Assembly: GCF_025144995.1 (NCBI RefSeq)
Contig: NZ_CP102250.1
Location: 434,001 to 498,000 of the forward strand
DNA from: Alistipes indistinctus YIT 12060
Lineage (GTDB): Bacteria; Bacteroidota; Bacteroidia; Bacteroidales; Rikenellaceae
Reading direction: 5' to 3'
DNA: 64,000 nucleotides
In this document: positions 17,669 through 27,082 of the stretch, piece by piece
How the letters are laid out: every line of letters starts with the position of its first letter
Position numbering within the stretch: the stretch's first letter is position 1
Program-made: the position numbers and the translations under genes
Notes under the pieces: generated by a model
Database searches by the model: none
Seen by the model: only the letters and a program-made list of their open reading frames with translations
What the model was told of the DNA's origin: nothing

Positions 17669-18304
17669 TTAAGCGGAAACCAGTTTACGAGCCACGGCAA
17701 CTGCTTCACTCGCATCCTCGCTGTAACCATCGGCGCCGACCTGCTGTGCAAAAGCATTGGTCACAGGAGCCCCGCCGACCATCACTTTCACTTCGTCACG
17801 CATACCTGCGGCCTGCAAAGCGTCGATCACCTCTTTCATATAGTTCATCGTGGTGGTCAGCAGCGCCGAGAGACAGAGGATATCGGCCTTGTTTTCCTTG
17901 ACGGCTTCGATAAATTTCTCGCTCCCCACATCGACACCCAAATTAATCACCTCGAACCCGCAGCCTTCGAGCATCGAAGCGACCAGATTTTTGCCGATAT
18001 CATGCAGGTCGCCCTTTACGGTACCGATCACAACCTTACCCAAAGAGGTAGACGCATCGCCCTTCATGAGCGGTTTTAGAATATCCAGCGACCCTTTCAT
18101 CGCACGGGCTGCCATCAGCAGGTTCGGCACGAAAGCCTCGCCGCGCTGGAAGCGCTGCCCGACCTCTTCCATGGCCTTAATCATATATCCGTTAATAATC
18201 GCCTGCGGTTCAACACCCTCGGCAATCGCCTGATTGGTTACCTCTACGGACTGTTCCAGTTTACCGCCCAGGATCGCCTCATAAAGCAAATTCAAATCAA
18301 CCAT
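17669..18304 (-). CDS. Corrinoid (B12-binding) methyltransferase protein, MtaC/MtbC-like
   Basis: The 211-residue protein has an N-terminal helical cap (about residues 1-85) and a Rossmann-like B12 domain. The cobalt-ligand motif is D-x-H-x-x-G, here GDLHDIGKN with His101, and the second-half motif is MVGGAPVTNAF. It would carry the methyl group between two methyltransferases. It is first in an operon with the reactivation-domain and UroD-type genes. No substrate-specific methyltransferase (MtaB/MtgB type) lies beside it, so the methyl donor is not evident. I looked for a cobalamin riboswitch upstream and did not find a convincing one. Confidence 0.9.
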   Translation of the reverse strand: MVDLNLLYEAILGGKLEQSVEVTNQAIAEGVEPQAIINGYMIKAMEEVGQRFQRGEAFVPNLLMAARAMKGSLDILKPLMKGDASTSLGKVVIGTVKGDLHDIGKNLVASMLEGCGFEVINLGVDVGSEKFIEAVKENKADILCLSALLTTTMNYMKEVIDALQAAGMRDEVKVMVGGAPVTNAFAQQVGADGYSEDASEAVAVARKLVSA

Positions 18305-18540
18305 AATAAATAAAAGTTCAAGTTTGGTGGTTATAAAAAGTCAATGGGATAAAGGTAGTAATTATTTTGAATATCCAGAGGGAAAAACCGCTCATTTCCT
18401 TGCCTGGAGTACAATTTCAACCGTTTTTATCATTTTCGCCGGACCTGCACGCCAGACCTAAAACGGCAAAGGGCCGAAGTCGGAAGTTTTACAGAAACGG
18501 TATGTTTTTTGACTGCTTGCAAAACCAAACACTTGACTCT

Positions 18541-19656
18541 ATGAAAACACTTCGACTCCACATGCTGTTGATTACAGCCCTCGGCGGAACTTTGTTTTAC
18601 GGATGCCGTTCATCACAAAAACCGGCTGCAGGTCCCGTCAGGCTTCCGGTCGCAGAAGTGGCCGTGCAGGATGTTCCGGTACGCAAGAGTTTCGTCGGTC
18701 AGATCAACGGTTACCGTGACATCACAATCCAACCCCGCGCGGACGGGTACCTGAGAAGCATTCATTTCCGGGAAGGAAGTTTCGTAAAGAAAGGCACGCT
18801 CCTGTATACGATCGAAACAGCGCCTTATGCGGCGCAAACGGCACAAAGCGAGGCATCGGTCAGCCGTGCCGAAGCCCAGTTGGCCGATGCTCGCCAGACC
18901 TATGAACGCACCAAGGCTATGGCTGCGATCAATGCGGCCAGCCGGAGCGACCTGGACAACGCCACCGCCCAATTGCTGGCGGCACAGGCTTCCTTGCGGG
19001 CTGCAAAAGCTGCCCTCACTTCAGCCCGGATCGAACAGGGTTATACGCGCATCACTTCGCCCGTGGACGGTATCATCGGCCGGACGCTGGCCCAGGTGGG
19101 CGATTTTGTCGGGTTAAATTCCAAATACAACTCCCTGAATACCGTTTCGCAGGTGGACAGCGTCAAGGTGCTCTTTTTTATTCCGGAACAAAGCTATGCC
19201 GTATTGATGCAGCAGGGCGGCCAACTATATGACCTGACGCTGTCACTTTCAGACAATTCGGTTTACCCCGAACGGGGCCGTTTCGATTTCATCGGCCGGG
19301 CCGTCGAACAATCGACCGGATCGCTCGATGCCCAGGCGACGTTCGCCAATCCGGACACGTTGTTGCGCCCGGGCCAGTTCGCACAGGTCAGCGCCGTTAC
19401 CGACACGCTCCGCAACGCATTGTTAATCCCTCAGGTCGCCGTCAATCAGACACAAGGCGTTTACAGTGTTTATGTCCTCGGACCCGATAACAGAGCCGAG
19501 CAGCGGATCGTTACGCTAGGCCAGACTGTCGGGCCGATGTGGGTGGTCGATTCCGGCCTCCAACCCGGTGAGCAGGTTATTACCGACGGCTTCCACAAAC
19601 TGCGCGCCGGCGTGAGTGTCGAACCGCAAACCAACGAACCGAGCGCAAAAAAGTAA
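18541..19656 (+). CDS. RND efflux periplasmic adaptor (membrane fusion lipoprotein)
   Basis: The 371-residue protein starts at ATG 18541 with a lipoprotein signal ending LFYGC, so Cys22 is the lipidation site. It has the adaptor layout: a first lipoyl half (RADGYLRSIHFREGSFVKKG), a helical hairpin rich in Ala/Arg/Gln (about residues 100-155), a second lipoyl half (ITSPVDGIIGR), a beta-barrel domain, and a membrane-proximal domain. It links the inner-membrane pump to the outer-membrane channel. It is first in the three-gene operon and 6 bases from the pump gene. An open frame upstream from a TTG is rejected because it would hide the lipobox. Confidence 0.95.
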   Translation: MKTLRLHMLLITALGGTLFYGCRSSQKPAAGPVRLPVAEVAVQDVPVRKSFVGQINGYRDITIQPRADGYLRSIHFREGSFVKKGTLLYTIETAPYAAQTAQSEASVSRAEAQLADARQTYERTKAMAAINAASRSDLDNATAQLLAAQASLRAAKAALTSARIEQGYTRITSPVDGIIGRTLAQVGDFVGLNSKYNSLNTVSQVDSVKVLFFIPEQSYAVLMQQGGQLYDLTLSLSDNSVYPERGRFDFIGRAVEQSTGSLDAQATFANPDTLLRPGQFAQVSAVTDTLRNALLIPQVAVNQTQGVYSVYVLGPDNRAEQRIVTLGQTVGPMWVVDSGLQPGEQVITDGFHKLRAGVSVEPQTNEPSAKK

Positions 19657-19662
19657 AACGTT

Positions 19663-22600
19663 ATGGGAAATATCTTCATTCGGCGCCCGATCTTCGCCAT
19701 GGTGATCGCCATCATGATCGTAGTATTGGGACTCATCGGCATACAGAACACTCCGATCGAACAATATCCCGACATCACTCCGCCCATGGTACAGGTCTCG
19801 GCCGATTACCAGGGCGCGGATGCGCTGACGGTCGAGCAGAGCATCGCCACACCGATCGAGGAGAGTGTCAACGGTGTGAGTGACATGCTCTATATGCAGT
19901 CGACAAATTCGAACGACGGCAGTATGAGCCTACAGGTAACCTTCGGCGTAGGTTCGAACCCCGACATGAACACCATATATACACAAAACCGTGTAGCGTC
20001 GGCTACCCCCCAGCTTCCTGCGGCAGTCATCACACAGGGGGTAACGACGCAGAAGACCACGACCAGTTACATCATGGTACTGTCGCTTTTTTCCGCCGAC
20101 GGCCGCTACGATGAAACGTTCCTGTCTAACTACGCGATGCTCAACATCAAAGACCGTATCGCCCGGATTAACGGCGTGGGCCAGGTACAGGTACTCGGCA
20201 GCGGCGCGTACGCGATGCGGGTATGGATCAAACCCGACAAGATGGATTATCTGGGCCTGACGGTCGCCGATATCGCCGGGGCGATTACCTCGCAGAGCGA
20301 AGTCGTTCCCGGCGGCCAGCTCGGCGCCGAACCGACCGCAGAAAAACCGGATTTCACCTATACGGTCCGGATGCCTTCGCCCTACAATACGGCCGAACAA
20401 TTCGGCAACGTAATTGTACGTGCCAATCCGGACGGCTCGCTGGTGCGGCTTCACGACGTGGCGACCATCGAATTAGGAACGCAGAGTTATTCGGTCAGCT
20501 CGACCTACCAAGGGCACGATGCGGTCCTGATGATTATCAACCAATCCCCGGGAAGCAACGCGGTACAGGTGGGCAAGGAGGTAAAAGCGCTGCTCAGCGA
20601 AATGTCGCAATCGTTTCCGGAAGGAATCACCTACGACACGCTGGTCGACTCGACCAAAACCATCACCTCGGGGATTCAAGATATCGTCACGACCCTGCTG
20701 ATCGCACTGCTGTTGGTCATTGCGGTCATCTACCTCTTCCTGCAGGATTTCCGGGCGACTTTCGTTCCATTGATCGTGATTCCTGTGGCATTGATCGGCG
20801 CTTTCATGCTTTTCCCGCTGTTCGGATTTTCTGTCAATGTGTTCTCCCTGCTGGGTCTTGTGTTGGCCATCGGACTGGTCGTCGACGATGCCATCGTCGT
20901 CGTGGAAGCGGTACAGGTCAACCTGGAACAAGGCATGAAAGCCAAAGAGGCGACACAGGCGGCGATGAAAAGCGTATCGTCGTCGATCGTCGCGATGACT
21001 ACCGTCCTGATGGCCGTCTTCCTACCCGTCGGACTGATGCCGGGAGCCGCCGGAAAACTGTACCAGCAATTCGCGATCACGATTGCCATTACGGTTTGCA
21101 TCTCCGGGATCAACGCACTGTCGTTGACACCGGCCCTCTGTTCCCTGTTGCTCCGTCCGAAACGGCAAGCCGAGCGAAAAGGCTTTCTCGGCTGGTTCAA
21201 CCGGACTTTTAAAAAGAGTGTCGACGATTACCTGAAAACCAGCAACGTCATTATCCGGCACAGCGCCCGTACGCTGGTCTTGATCGGCATCGTCGTCGCG
21301 GTCGTCCTGCTGTTCGTCAAAACAGTGCCGACAGGATTTCTCCCCGATGAAGACCAGGGTTACCTGATGGCCGATATCCAACTGCCGAACGCCGCTTCGC
21401 TGGGACGCACGCAGGAAGTGATCGACCAGCTTCAGGAGGTGCTCAGCAAAAACGACAACATCCAGTCGGTGACGGCGGCGGCCGGTTTCAGCCTCCTGTC
21501 CGGAACCGAAGCACCCAACAGCGGATTGGTTTTCATCCGGCTCAAAGATTACAAACAGCGTAAAATGACAGCTGACGAAATTTCGGACATGCTGAACGGG
21601 GAACTGTACGAAGCGATCAATTCTGCGGAAGTGTTCACCTTCGGACCTCCTTCGATTCCCGGATTGGGTCCCGGTTCCGGCTTTACGATCATGATCCAGG
21701 ATAAAGGCGGCAACACGCCCCAATACCTGGCGCAATACACCGATAAATTTATCGAAGAAGCCCGGAAACGCCCGGAAATCGCATCCATCAGCACGCTTTA
21801 CCAGGCCGATATTCCGCAAAAGGCTATCCGGATCAACAACGAAAAAGTGCTCAAAGCCGGCGTATCGCTACAAGACCTGCACGAGAAAATATCGGCCTAC
21901 CTGGGCGGAAGCTATGTCAACAACTTCAACCGCTTCGGACGCATGTACCAAACCTATATACAGGCTGCCAGCGAGTACCGGCTCACGCAGTCCGACCTGG
22001 ATCTGTTCTACATCACGAACAACCGGGGAGAGAGCCTGCCCATCGCCTCGTTCATTACCGTCAAAGACACTACCGGCCCCCAATACACCAACCGCTTCAA
22101 CCTGTACCGAGCCGCTTCGGTGACCGGGCAGCCCGCCAAAGGCTATTCGACCGGCGAAACGATGCAGGCCCTCGAAGAGGTAGCCGCCCGGGTACTTCCC
22201 TCCGACATGGGGTACGCATGGAGCAACATGTCCTACCAGGACGCGCACACCACCGGCGAAGCCACGGTTTTCCTCTACGCCATAATTTTCATCTTCCTGA
22301 TTCTGGCCGCGCTTTACGAAAGCTGGTCGCTGCCGCTGAGCATTATTCTCGGCATTCCGTTCGCGGTTTTCGGCGCCATGTTGTTCATCTTCCTCGGCCA
22401 TTTGCTGAATCCGAAGTACATCAACGACATCTTCCTGCAGGTATCGCTGATCATGCTGATCGGGTTGGCCGCCAAGAATGCGATCCTGATCGTCGAATAT
22501 GCCAAAGCAAAATTCAACGAGGGTCTTTCGCTCAGGGATGCGGCGATCGAAGGCGCCCGTTTGCGGGTGCGCCCCGTCATTATGACGGCATTCGCCTTCC

Positions 22601-22815
22601 TGATGGGCGTAATTCCGCTGATCTTCGCTACGGGCAGCAATGCCGTCGCACGCAACGTCATGGGTCTCGGACTCTTCGGCGGTATGCTGATCGCCACGCT
22701 GATCGGCATATTCGCTTACCCGGCCCTGTTCGTATGGATCGGCAAGATCGGCAAATACGAACAGAAGCGAACGGCCAAACAACAAGAAATGACAAACAGC
22801 GAACACCATGAATAA
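19663..22815 (+). CDS. RND efflux pump, inner-membrane transporter (HAE1/AcrB family)
   Basis: The 1050-residue protein has the AcrB plan: an N-terminal membrane-entry helix (IFIRRPIFAMVIAIMIVV), two large periplasmic loops, and twelve helices in two sets. The proton-relay aspartates are visible as the Asp-Asp pair near residue 408 (LVVDDAIVVVEAV). The second-half motif GLAAKNAILIVEYAK is also typical. It exports hydrophobic or amphiphilic compounds using the proton gradient. It overlaps the outer-membrane gene by 8 bases, so translation is coupled. The drugs handled cannot be predicted. No TetR-type repressor gene lies next to the operon. Confidence 0.96.
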   Translation: MGNIFIRRPIFAMVIAIMIVVLGLIGIQNTPIEQYPDITPPMVQVSADYQGADALTVEQSIATPIEESVNGVSDMLYMQSTNSNDGSMSLQVTFGVGSNPDMNTIYTQNRVASATPQLPAAVITQGVTTQKTTTSYIMVLSLFSADGRYDETFLSNYAMLNIKDRIARINGVGQVQVLGSGAYAMRVWIKPDKMDYLGLTVADIAGAITSQSEVVPGGQLGAEPTAEKPDFTYTVRMPSPYNTAEQFGNVIVRANPDGSLVRLHDVATIELGTQSYSVSSTYQGHDAVLMIINQSPGSNAVQVGKEVKALLSEMSQSFPEGITYDTLVDSTKTITSGIQDIVTTLLIALLLVIAVIYLFLQDFRATFVPLIVIPVALIGAFMLFPLFGFSVNVFSLLGLVLAIGLVVDDAIVVVEAVQVNLEQGMKAKEATQAAMKSVSSSIVAMTTVLMAVFLPVGLMPGAAGKLYQQFAITIAITVCISGINALSLTPALCSLLLRPKRQAERKGFLGWFNRTFKKSVDDYLKTSNVIIRHSARTLVLIGIVVAVVLLFVKTVPTGFLPDEDQGYLMADIQLPNAASLGRTQEVIDQLQEVLSKNDNIQSVTAAAGFSLLSGTEAPNSGLVFIRLKDYKQRKMTADEISDMLNGELYEAINSAEVFTFGPPSIPGLGPGSGFTIMIQDKGGNTPQYLAQYTDKFIEEARKRPEIASISTLYQADIPQKAIRINNEKVLKAGVSLQDLHEKISAYLGGSYVNNFNRFGRMYQTYIQAASEYRLTQSDLDLFYITNNRGESLPIASFITVKDTTGPQYTNRFNLYRAASVTGQPAKGYSTGETMQALEEVAARVLPSDMGYAWSNMSYQDAHTTGEATVFLYAIIFIFLILAALYESWSLPLSIILGIPFAVFGAMLFIFLGHLLNPKYINDIFLQVSLIMLIGLAAKNAILIVEYAKAKFNEGLSLRDAAIEGARLRVRPVIMTAFAFLMGVIPLIFATGSNAVARNVMGLGLFGGMLIATLIGIFAYPALFVWIGKIGKYEQKRTAKQQEMTNSEHHE

Positions 22816-24229
22816 CAAACATATCCTTACATGGGCCGCAACCATCCTGTTCTTTGGAGGTTGCGCGGTCGGACCGAAATTTAAGGCTCCGGTCGTCGAA
22901 ACACCCCCGGAATATCTCGGGTCGGTCAACGATTCAACCGAAGACCTGCTCTGGTGGAAAATTTTTAACGACACCACGCTTTCGCGGCTCATCGACCGGG
23001 CCGTGCAGAACAACCGCAACGTCGGCATGGCCCTTTCGCGCGTAAAGCAGGCCCGGCTGAACCTGAAGGCCACCCAGAGCCAATATTGGCCATCGTTGCA
23101 GTATTCACTGCAAGCACAGTACGGCAACGAAACTTACATCGGAACAAAGAGCGACAAGCTGGAGCAATCTTATATTTTCCGTCCGACGCTTACCTGGGAA
23201 TTGGGCCTATTCGGCAAAGTCCGCCGGATGGCCGAAGCCGACCGCAACCAGCTTCTGGCCACGACGGAAGCCGCCCGCGGGGTCAAACTCGCCCTGATCG
23301 CCGAAGTAGCCACCACCTATTTCACGTACCTGCAATACGAATACGCGTTGCAAATTGCAGAATCGACCTATGCTTCGCGCAAAAGTTCCTATGAACTGAC
23401 CCGCCAGAGTTATGGGATCGGCACGGTTTCCGACCTGGATATGAAACAGGCCGAAAGTGCGCTGGCAGCCGCAGAAGCAGCCGTTCCGCAATACCGCCGG
23501 GGTAAACAGGAGGCCATGTATGCGCTCAGTTTGCTGATGGGTGAAAACCCCTCGAATCTATCCGGCACGCATGCTTCATTGATGCAGCAACACCTGCCGG
23601 GGGATATTCCTGCGGGATTGCCGTCCGACCTGCTGACCCGGCGGCCTGATATTATGGAGGCCTACTATCAGGTGGCCGCTTCGAATGCACAGATCGGCGT
23701 CGCGCAGGCGATGCGTTTTCCGTCCATTGCCATCACGGGAGCCGGCGGCCTGCTGAGCGAAGAGTTCAAAAAATTATTCGACAGCAAAGCCTGGATGTGG
23801 TCCGCAGCAGGTTCCCTCACCGGTCCGATTTTCAGTTTCGGAGCCAACAAGAGGCGGGTACAGGTGGCCCGTGAGAAGAACAAAGAGACGATCCTCAATT
23901 ATGAGCAGAGTTATCTGCAGGCCATGAACGACGTGGAAACCGCGTTGAGCGATGTGCAGAACTACCGTCAGCAAACCGTTGCGCTGAAGGCGACGATCGA
24001 CGCGGTGCAGCACAGCTACGATCTCTCGCAACAGCTTTACCGCCTGGGACAGGTAAGCTACCTGAACGTGCTGGACGCCGAGCGTACGCTGTTCGACGCA
24101 CAAATGAACTATGCCGCGACGCTGGGCGCCTATCTGGGCAGTTATGCGACACTATACAAAGCACTCGGGGGCGGCTGGACTACCCCCGAAGAGTTGTTAC
24201 AGGCCGAGCAGGCCCGGAATTCCGAGTAA
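22808..24229 (+). CDS. RND efflux outer-membrane factor (NodT/OprM-type lipoprotein)
   Basis: The 473-residue protein has a lipoprotein signal with lipobox ending FFGGC (Cys19), followed by the family start VGPKFKAPVVETPPEY. Two OEP repeats with long helices follow (ARLNLKATQSQYWPS and later the DAERTLFDAQMNY repeat), giving the TolC-like trimeric barrel and periplasmic tunnel. It completes the tripartite efflux system with the two genes before it. No terminator hairpin is visible in the 51 bases before the convergent C11 peptidase gene. Confidence 0.95.
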   Translation: MNNKHILTWAATILFFGGCAVGPKFKAPVVETPPEYLGSVNDSTEDLLWWKIFNDTTLSRLIDRAVQNNRNVGMALSRVKQARLNLKATQSQYWPSLQYSLQAQYGNETYIGTKSDKLEQSYIFRPTLTWELGLFGKVRRMAEADRNQLLATTEAARGVKLALIAEVATTYFTYLQYEYALQIAESTYASRKSSYELTRQSYGIGTVSDLDMKQAESALAAAEAAVPQYRRGKQEAMYALSLLMGENPSNLSGTHASLMQQHLPGDIPAGLPSDLLTRRPDIMEAYYQVAASNAQIGVAQAMRFPSIAITGAGGLLSEEFKKLFDSKAWMWSAAGSLTGPIFSFGANKRRVQVAREKNKETILNYEQSYLQAMNDVETALSDVQNYRQQTVALKATIDAVQHSYDLSQQLYRLGQVSYLNVLDAERTLFDAQMNYAATLGAYLGSYATLYKALGGGWTTPEELLQAEQARNSE

Positions 24230-24280
24230 TCGAACCCGGCTAAATCGTATAAGAATGTATTTGGATCAAATCATCCCGCA

Positions 24281-25528
24281 TTACTGGACAAGTCCTACTG
24301 CCTGAGCCCAAGCGGTTTGCAGGTGAGCAACGTTATAGCCCGGGAAATTCGTACGTGGAATATAGGTGGAGAGCCCGCAAAAACGGGTACACGGGAAGGC
24401 GTGAGTGCCGTTATACAAGCCAAATGCGCTGTAAATCCTGTCCGTATGATCCGTATAGACCACCGTTTGGGCCAATTGCCGCTGGAACGCTTCAAACTGT
24501 GAAGTGCCGGATGCAAACTGCGAAAGGTAATCCTCGAGATCGTAAAAAACGTGATTCGGCAGCAATTCCAGATATTGCACGCTACCGGCGTCGACCACAG
24601 GGGCCGGATTCAGCGCGAACACATCCCTGGCCGCGGAAGCCAGCGCATCCATTTCTGAGGTTTTAATCAGCGCGATCGATGCCGATCCGCCATTTTCCGG
24701 CGTCGTCAGGTTTCGGTAGTGATCGACAAAGGCGGAGCAGATCGCCTGCGGGTCGAGAGTTTCCCTGAAAAAGAGCGGGGCCACAGTACCGTAAGGGAAT
24801 CCGTCCCCCATAATTTCGGTGGGCGATGCAATGATGTACTGGGCTGCATGTCTCAAATCATAGGCGACTTCGACGCAGGACATGAAACATGCATCGAATA
24901 TCAGGAAATCCAGTTTACGATCCTTGGGCAGTATAGCCGCCATATCGGGAATTTCCATTTCGGACGAGCCGTCGGCTCCGAATGTTTTGGTCACCAAGGC
25001 ATCTTCCATCGGCCGCCACAACTCCTTTTCCGAGCCGCTCACGGCCGTCCCGGACACATCCCCGCTTTCCGGCCGGCTGCGCATTCCTTGTATATTCAGG
25101 TCCGAGGGCACCCACCCTTTGCCGTGCGACCACAGCACCAATCCGTACGATTTCGCCGGATACTTTTGCATGGAAGTATTCAACACGCGCTGCAACACTT
25201 CGGTAGAAGCGGAGTTTTCCACTCCGTACTTTTCGACAACGGTTTTCGTCTTTCCGTCTCCTTCGATCTTGTAGAGGGTAGCACCTTCGCTCGGAAGGTC
25301 GATATAGACAAGCATATTGCCCTTCAAACCGTCCATCGCACGTACGATCTGGCCCAGGTTTTTATTTCCGAAGTCGCCATTCCAGGTCAGGGAATTGTCA
25401 GCAGCCATATAGACCAACACCGTACGGTCGGCTGTTTGGGGGGGATCGGGCGTAGGATCGTTTTTACACGAGGCGAATCCCCCCAGCGACACGACGACCA
25501 AACACCAGTATATTAATCTCTGCTTCAT
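24281..25528 (-). CDS. Clostripain-family (C11) cysteine peptidase, lipoprotein
   Basis: The 415-residue protein has an N-terminal lipoprotein-type signal ending FASC (Cys21), then the C11 domain. The catalytic dyad can be placed at His135 (LWSHGKGW) and Cys214 (DACFMSCVE). The strand VLVYMAADNSL near residue 37 is also typical. C11 peptidases cut after basic residues, and gut Bacteroidetes carry several as secreted lipoproteins. Substrates may be host or dietary proteins, or a partner protein at the surface. It is the last gene of a possible minus-strand run after the TPM gene, 76 bases away. Confidence 0.9.
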   Translation of the reverse strand: MKQRLIYWCLVVVSLGGFASCKNDPTPDPPQTADRTVLVYMAADNSLTWNGDFGNKNLGQIVRAMDGLKGNMLVYIDLPSEGATLYKIEGDGKTKTVVEKYGVENSASTEVLQRVLNTSMQKYPAKSYGLVLWSHGKGWVPSDLNIQGMRSRPESGDVSGTAVSGSEKELWRPMEDALVTKTFGADGSSEMEIPDMAAILPKDRKLDFLIFDACFMSCVEVAYDLRHAAQYIIASPTEIMGDGFPYGTVAPLFFRETLDPQAICSAFVDHYRNLTTPENGGSASIALIKTSEMDALASAARDVFALNPAPVVDAGSVQYLELLPNHVFYDLEDYLSQFASGTSQFEAFQRQLAQTVVYTDHTDRIYSAFGLYNGTHAFPCTRFCGLSTYIPRTNFPGYNVAHLQTAWAQAVGLVQ

Positions 25529-25604
25529 CTCTGTTCATTTTCAATTCGATGATTCCGGAGACATTTCCAATCATTTCTCCGCCACGGAATCCATCGCAAA
25601 ATTC

Positions 25605-26396
25605 TTACCAGGAACGGCCGCCGCCGCCCCCGCCGGACATTCCTCCGCCAAAGCCGCCGAAACCACCACCTCCACTGAAACCGCCTCCACCGCGGCCGCC
25701 GATAATCACGGGCGGTATCCACATGCCCCGACGGCCGCCGCTATTGCCGGTGCCGTCGCCACCTTTACCCCGGCCGCCGCGCGAAAGCAGGGCAAATACG
25801 ATAAAGACGATGAACAGAATCAACCCACCGGTCAGGCCGGCCGGATCTCCCTGTTTGCCGTAGGCATCGGCCGTGAATTCGCCTTCGGTCAGTTTCATCA
25901 GCACGGTTGCGGCCCGGTCGATACCTGCATAATAATCTCCCTTGCGGAATTCGGGCAGCATCTCCGTGTCGATAATCCGTCCGGCGGTAATGTCGGGAAC
26001 CACACCCTCCAGACCGTATCCGACCGAAATGAACACCTGACCGTTCGAAGCGGCCGTCTTAGGCTTGACCAAAATTAAGATTCCGTTATCCTTACCCTTC
26101 CGGCCGATCCCCCATTTGTCATAAAGGCGCTGCGCATAGTCCCCCGGTGCATATCCGTCGAGGTCGTCCACCGCAACCACAGCAATCTGCGTGGATGTCT
26201 TGCGGTCGAATGCCTCCAACTTTTGTTCCAATGCATTTTGTTGCTCCGGAGTCAAAAGCCCGACAAAATCATTGACCAGCCGGGGCGGGGACATCGGTTC
26301 GGGCAGGTTTTGCCCGGCCGCCCCGACCACACCCAGCAGGCTCGCACATAGCAGTATGAAAAGCCGTTTCAGCATAACGGTCCGCTGTCGTGTCAT
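25605..26396 (-). CDS. TPM-domain (TLP18.3/Psb32/MOLO-1) membrane protein
   Basis: The protein has a signal peptide (LKRLFILLCASLLGVVGAAG), a TPM domain (about residues 35-170 of the product, with VNDFVGLLTPEQQ, DDLDGYAPGDYA and NGILILVKP), one transmembrane helix (LILFIVFIVFALL), and a Gly/Ser-rich C-terminal tail ending GGGGGGRSW. This tail is a hallmark of YgcG-like proteins. TPM proteins are often paired with LemA, as here, where LemA lies immediately upstream. I chose ATG 26396; the ATG at 26375 would give a shorter signal peptide and is equally possible. The biochemical role is unknown. Confidence 0.88.
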   Translation of the reverse strand: MTRQRTVMLKRLFILLCASLLGVVGAAGQNLPEPMSPPRLVNDFVGLLTPEQQNALEQKLEAFDRKTSTQIAVVAVDDLDGYAPGDYAQRLYDKWGIGRKGKDNGILILVKPKTAASNGQVFISVGYGLEGVVPDITAGRIIDTEMLPEFRKGDYYAGIDRAATVLMKLTEGEFTADAYGKQGDPAGLTGGLILFIVFIVFALLSRGGRGKGGDGTGNSGGRRGMWIPPVIIGGRGGGGFSGGGGFGGFGGGMSGGGGGGRSW

Positions 26397-26430
26397 GTTA
26401 TTCGTTCGTCCGATCACCGTTCTCCCTGCC

Positions 26431-27021
26431 TTACTCAAAACTTACCGCCGGAGCATTCTGTGCGCCTTCCTGGGCTTCGAAATAACCCATCGGAGCGAAA
26501 CCGAACATTCCGGAAAGCAGGTTACGCGGGAACATTTTAATATAAGTATTGAAATCACGGGCCGATTCGTTGTACTTGCGGCGCTCGACCGCGATCCGGT
26601 TCTCCGTCCCTTCGAGCTGCGTCTGCAAGTCGAGGAAATTCTGGTTCGCTTTCAGGTCGGGATAATTTTCGCTGATCGCCATCAGGCGGCTCAGTGCGGA
26701 AGAGAGTTCCCCCTGGGCCTGCACATACTTGGCCATAGCCGCGGCATCGTCGATATTGAGCTGTGTCTGTGTCGCCTTGGCACGTGCCTCCACCACCTGC
26801 GTAAAGGTCGACTCCTCATGCTTGGCATACCCTTTTACCGTATTGACCAAATTGGGGATCAGGTCGGCACGGCGCTGATACTGGTTCTCGATATTGCCCA
26901 ACTGAGCCTGTACCGCCTCGCTGCGGGTTACCATATCGTTGTAGGTGCCTTTGAACCATGAAAACAGCATCAGTACGACGACGACCACAACGGCCAGTAT
27001 AATCCATCCTTTCTTTTTCAT
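26431..27021 (-). CDS. lemA: LemA family protein
   Basis: The 196-residue protein has one N-terminal transmembrane helix (residues 5-22) with a short cytosolic KKK start, then the LemA helical domain. Signature stretches are YNDMVTRSEAVQAQLGNIENQYQ, RRADLIPNLVNTVKGYA, and a C-terminal RKYNESARDFNTYIKMFP. LemA proteins are membrane-anchored helical bundles of unknown action. They are commonly encoded beside TPM proteins, which follows 34 bases downstream here. The two are likely co-transcribed and may form a complex at the inner membrane. Confidence 0.94.
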   Translation of the reverse strand: MKKKGWIILAVVVVVVLMLFSWFKGTYNDMVTRSEAVQAQLGNIENQYQRRADLIPNLVNTVKGYAKHEESTFTQVVEARAKATQTQLNIDDAAAMAKYVQAQGELSSALSRLMAISENYPDLKANQNFLDLQTQLEGTENRIAVERRKYNESARDFNTYIKMFPRNLLSGMFGFAPMGYFEAQEGAQNAPAVSFE

Positions 27022-27082
27022 TTCGCTTTCTATCGTTTAATTTTTATGATTATCGATTCTCATTATGTATGCAAGTATTCCA

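Noticed and set aside
18305-18540. Cobalamin riboswitch before the corrinoid operon
   Set aside because: No B12-box-like consensus could be aligned in the divergent upstream region; the idea was dropped.
21868-23127. A 419-codon minus-strand open frame spanning the pump and outer-membrane factor genes
   Set aside because: It is antisense to two intact overlapping genes, with low-complexity translation.
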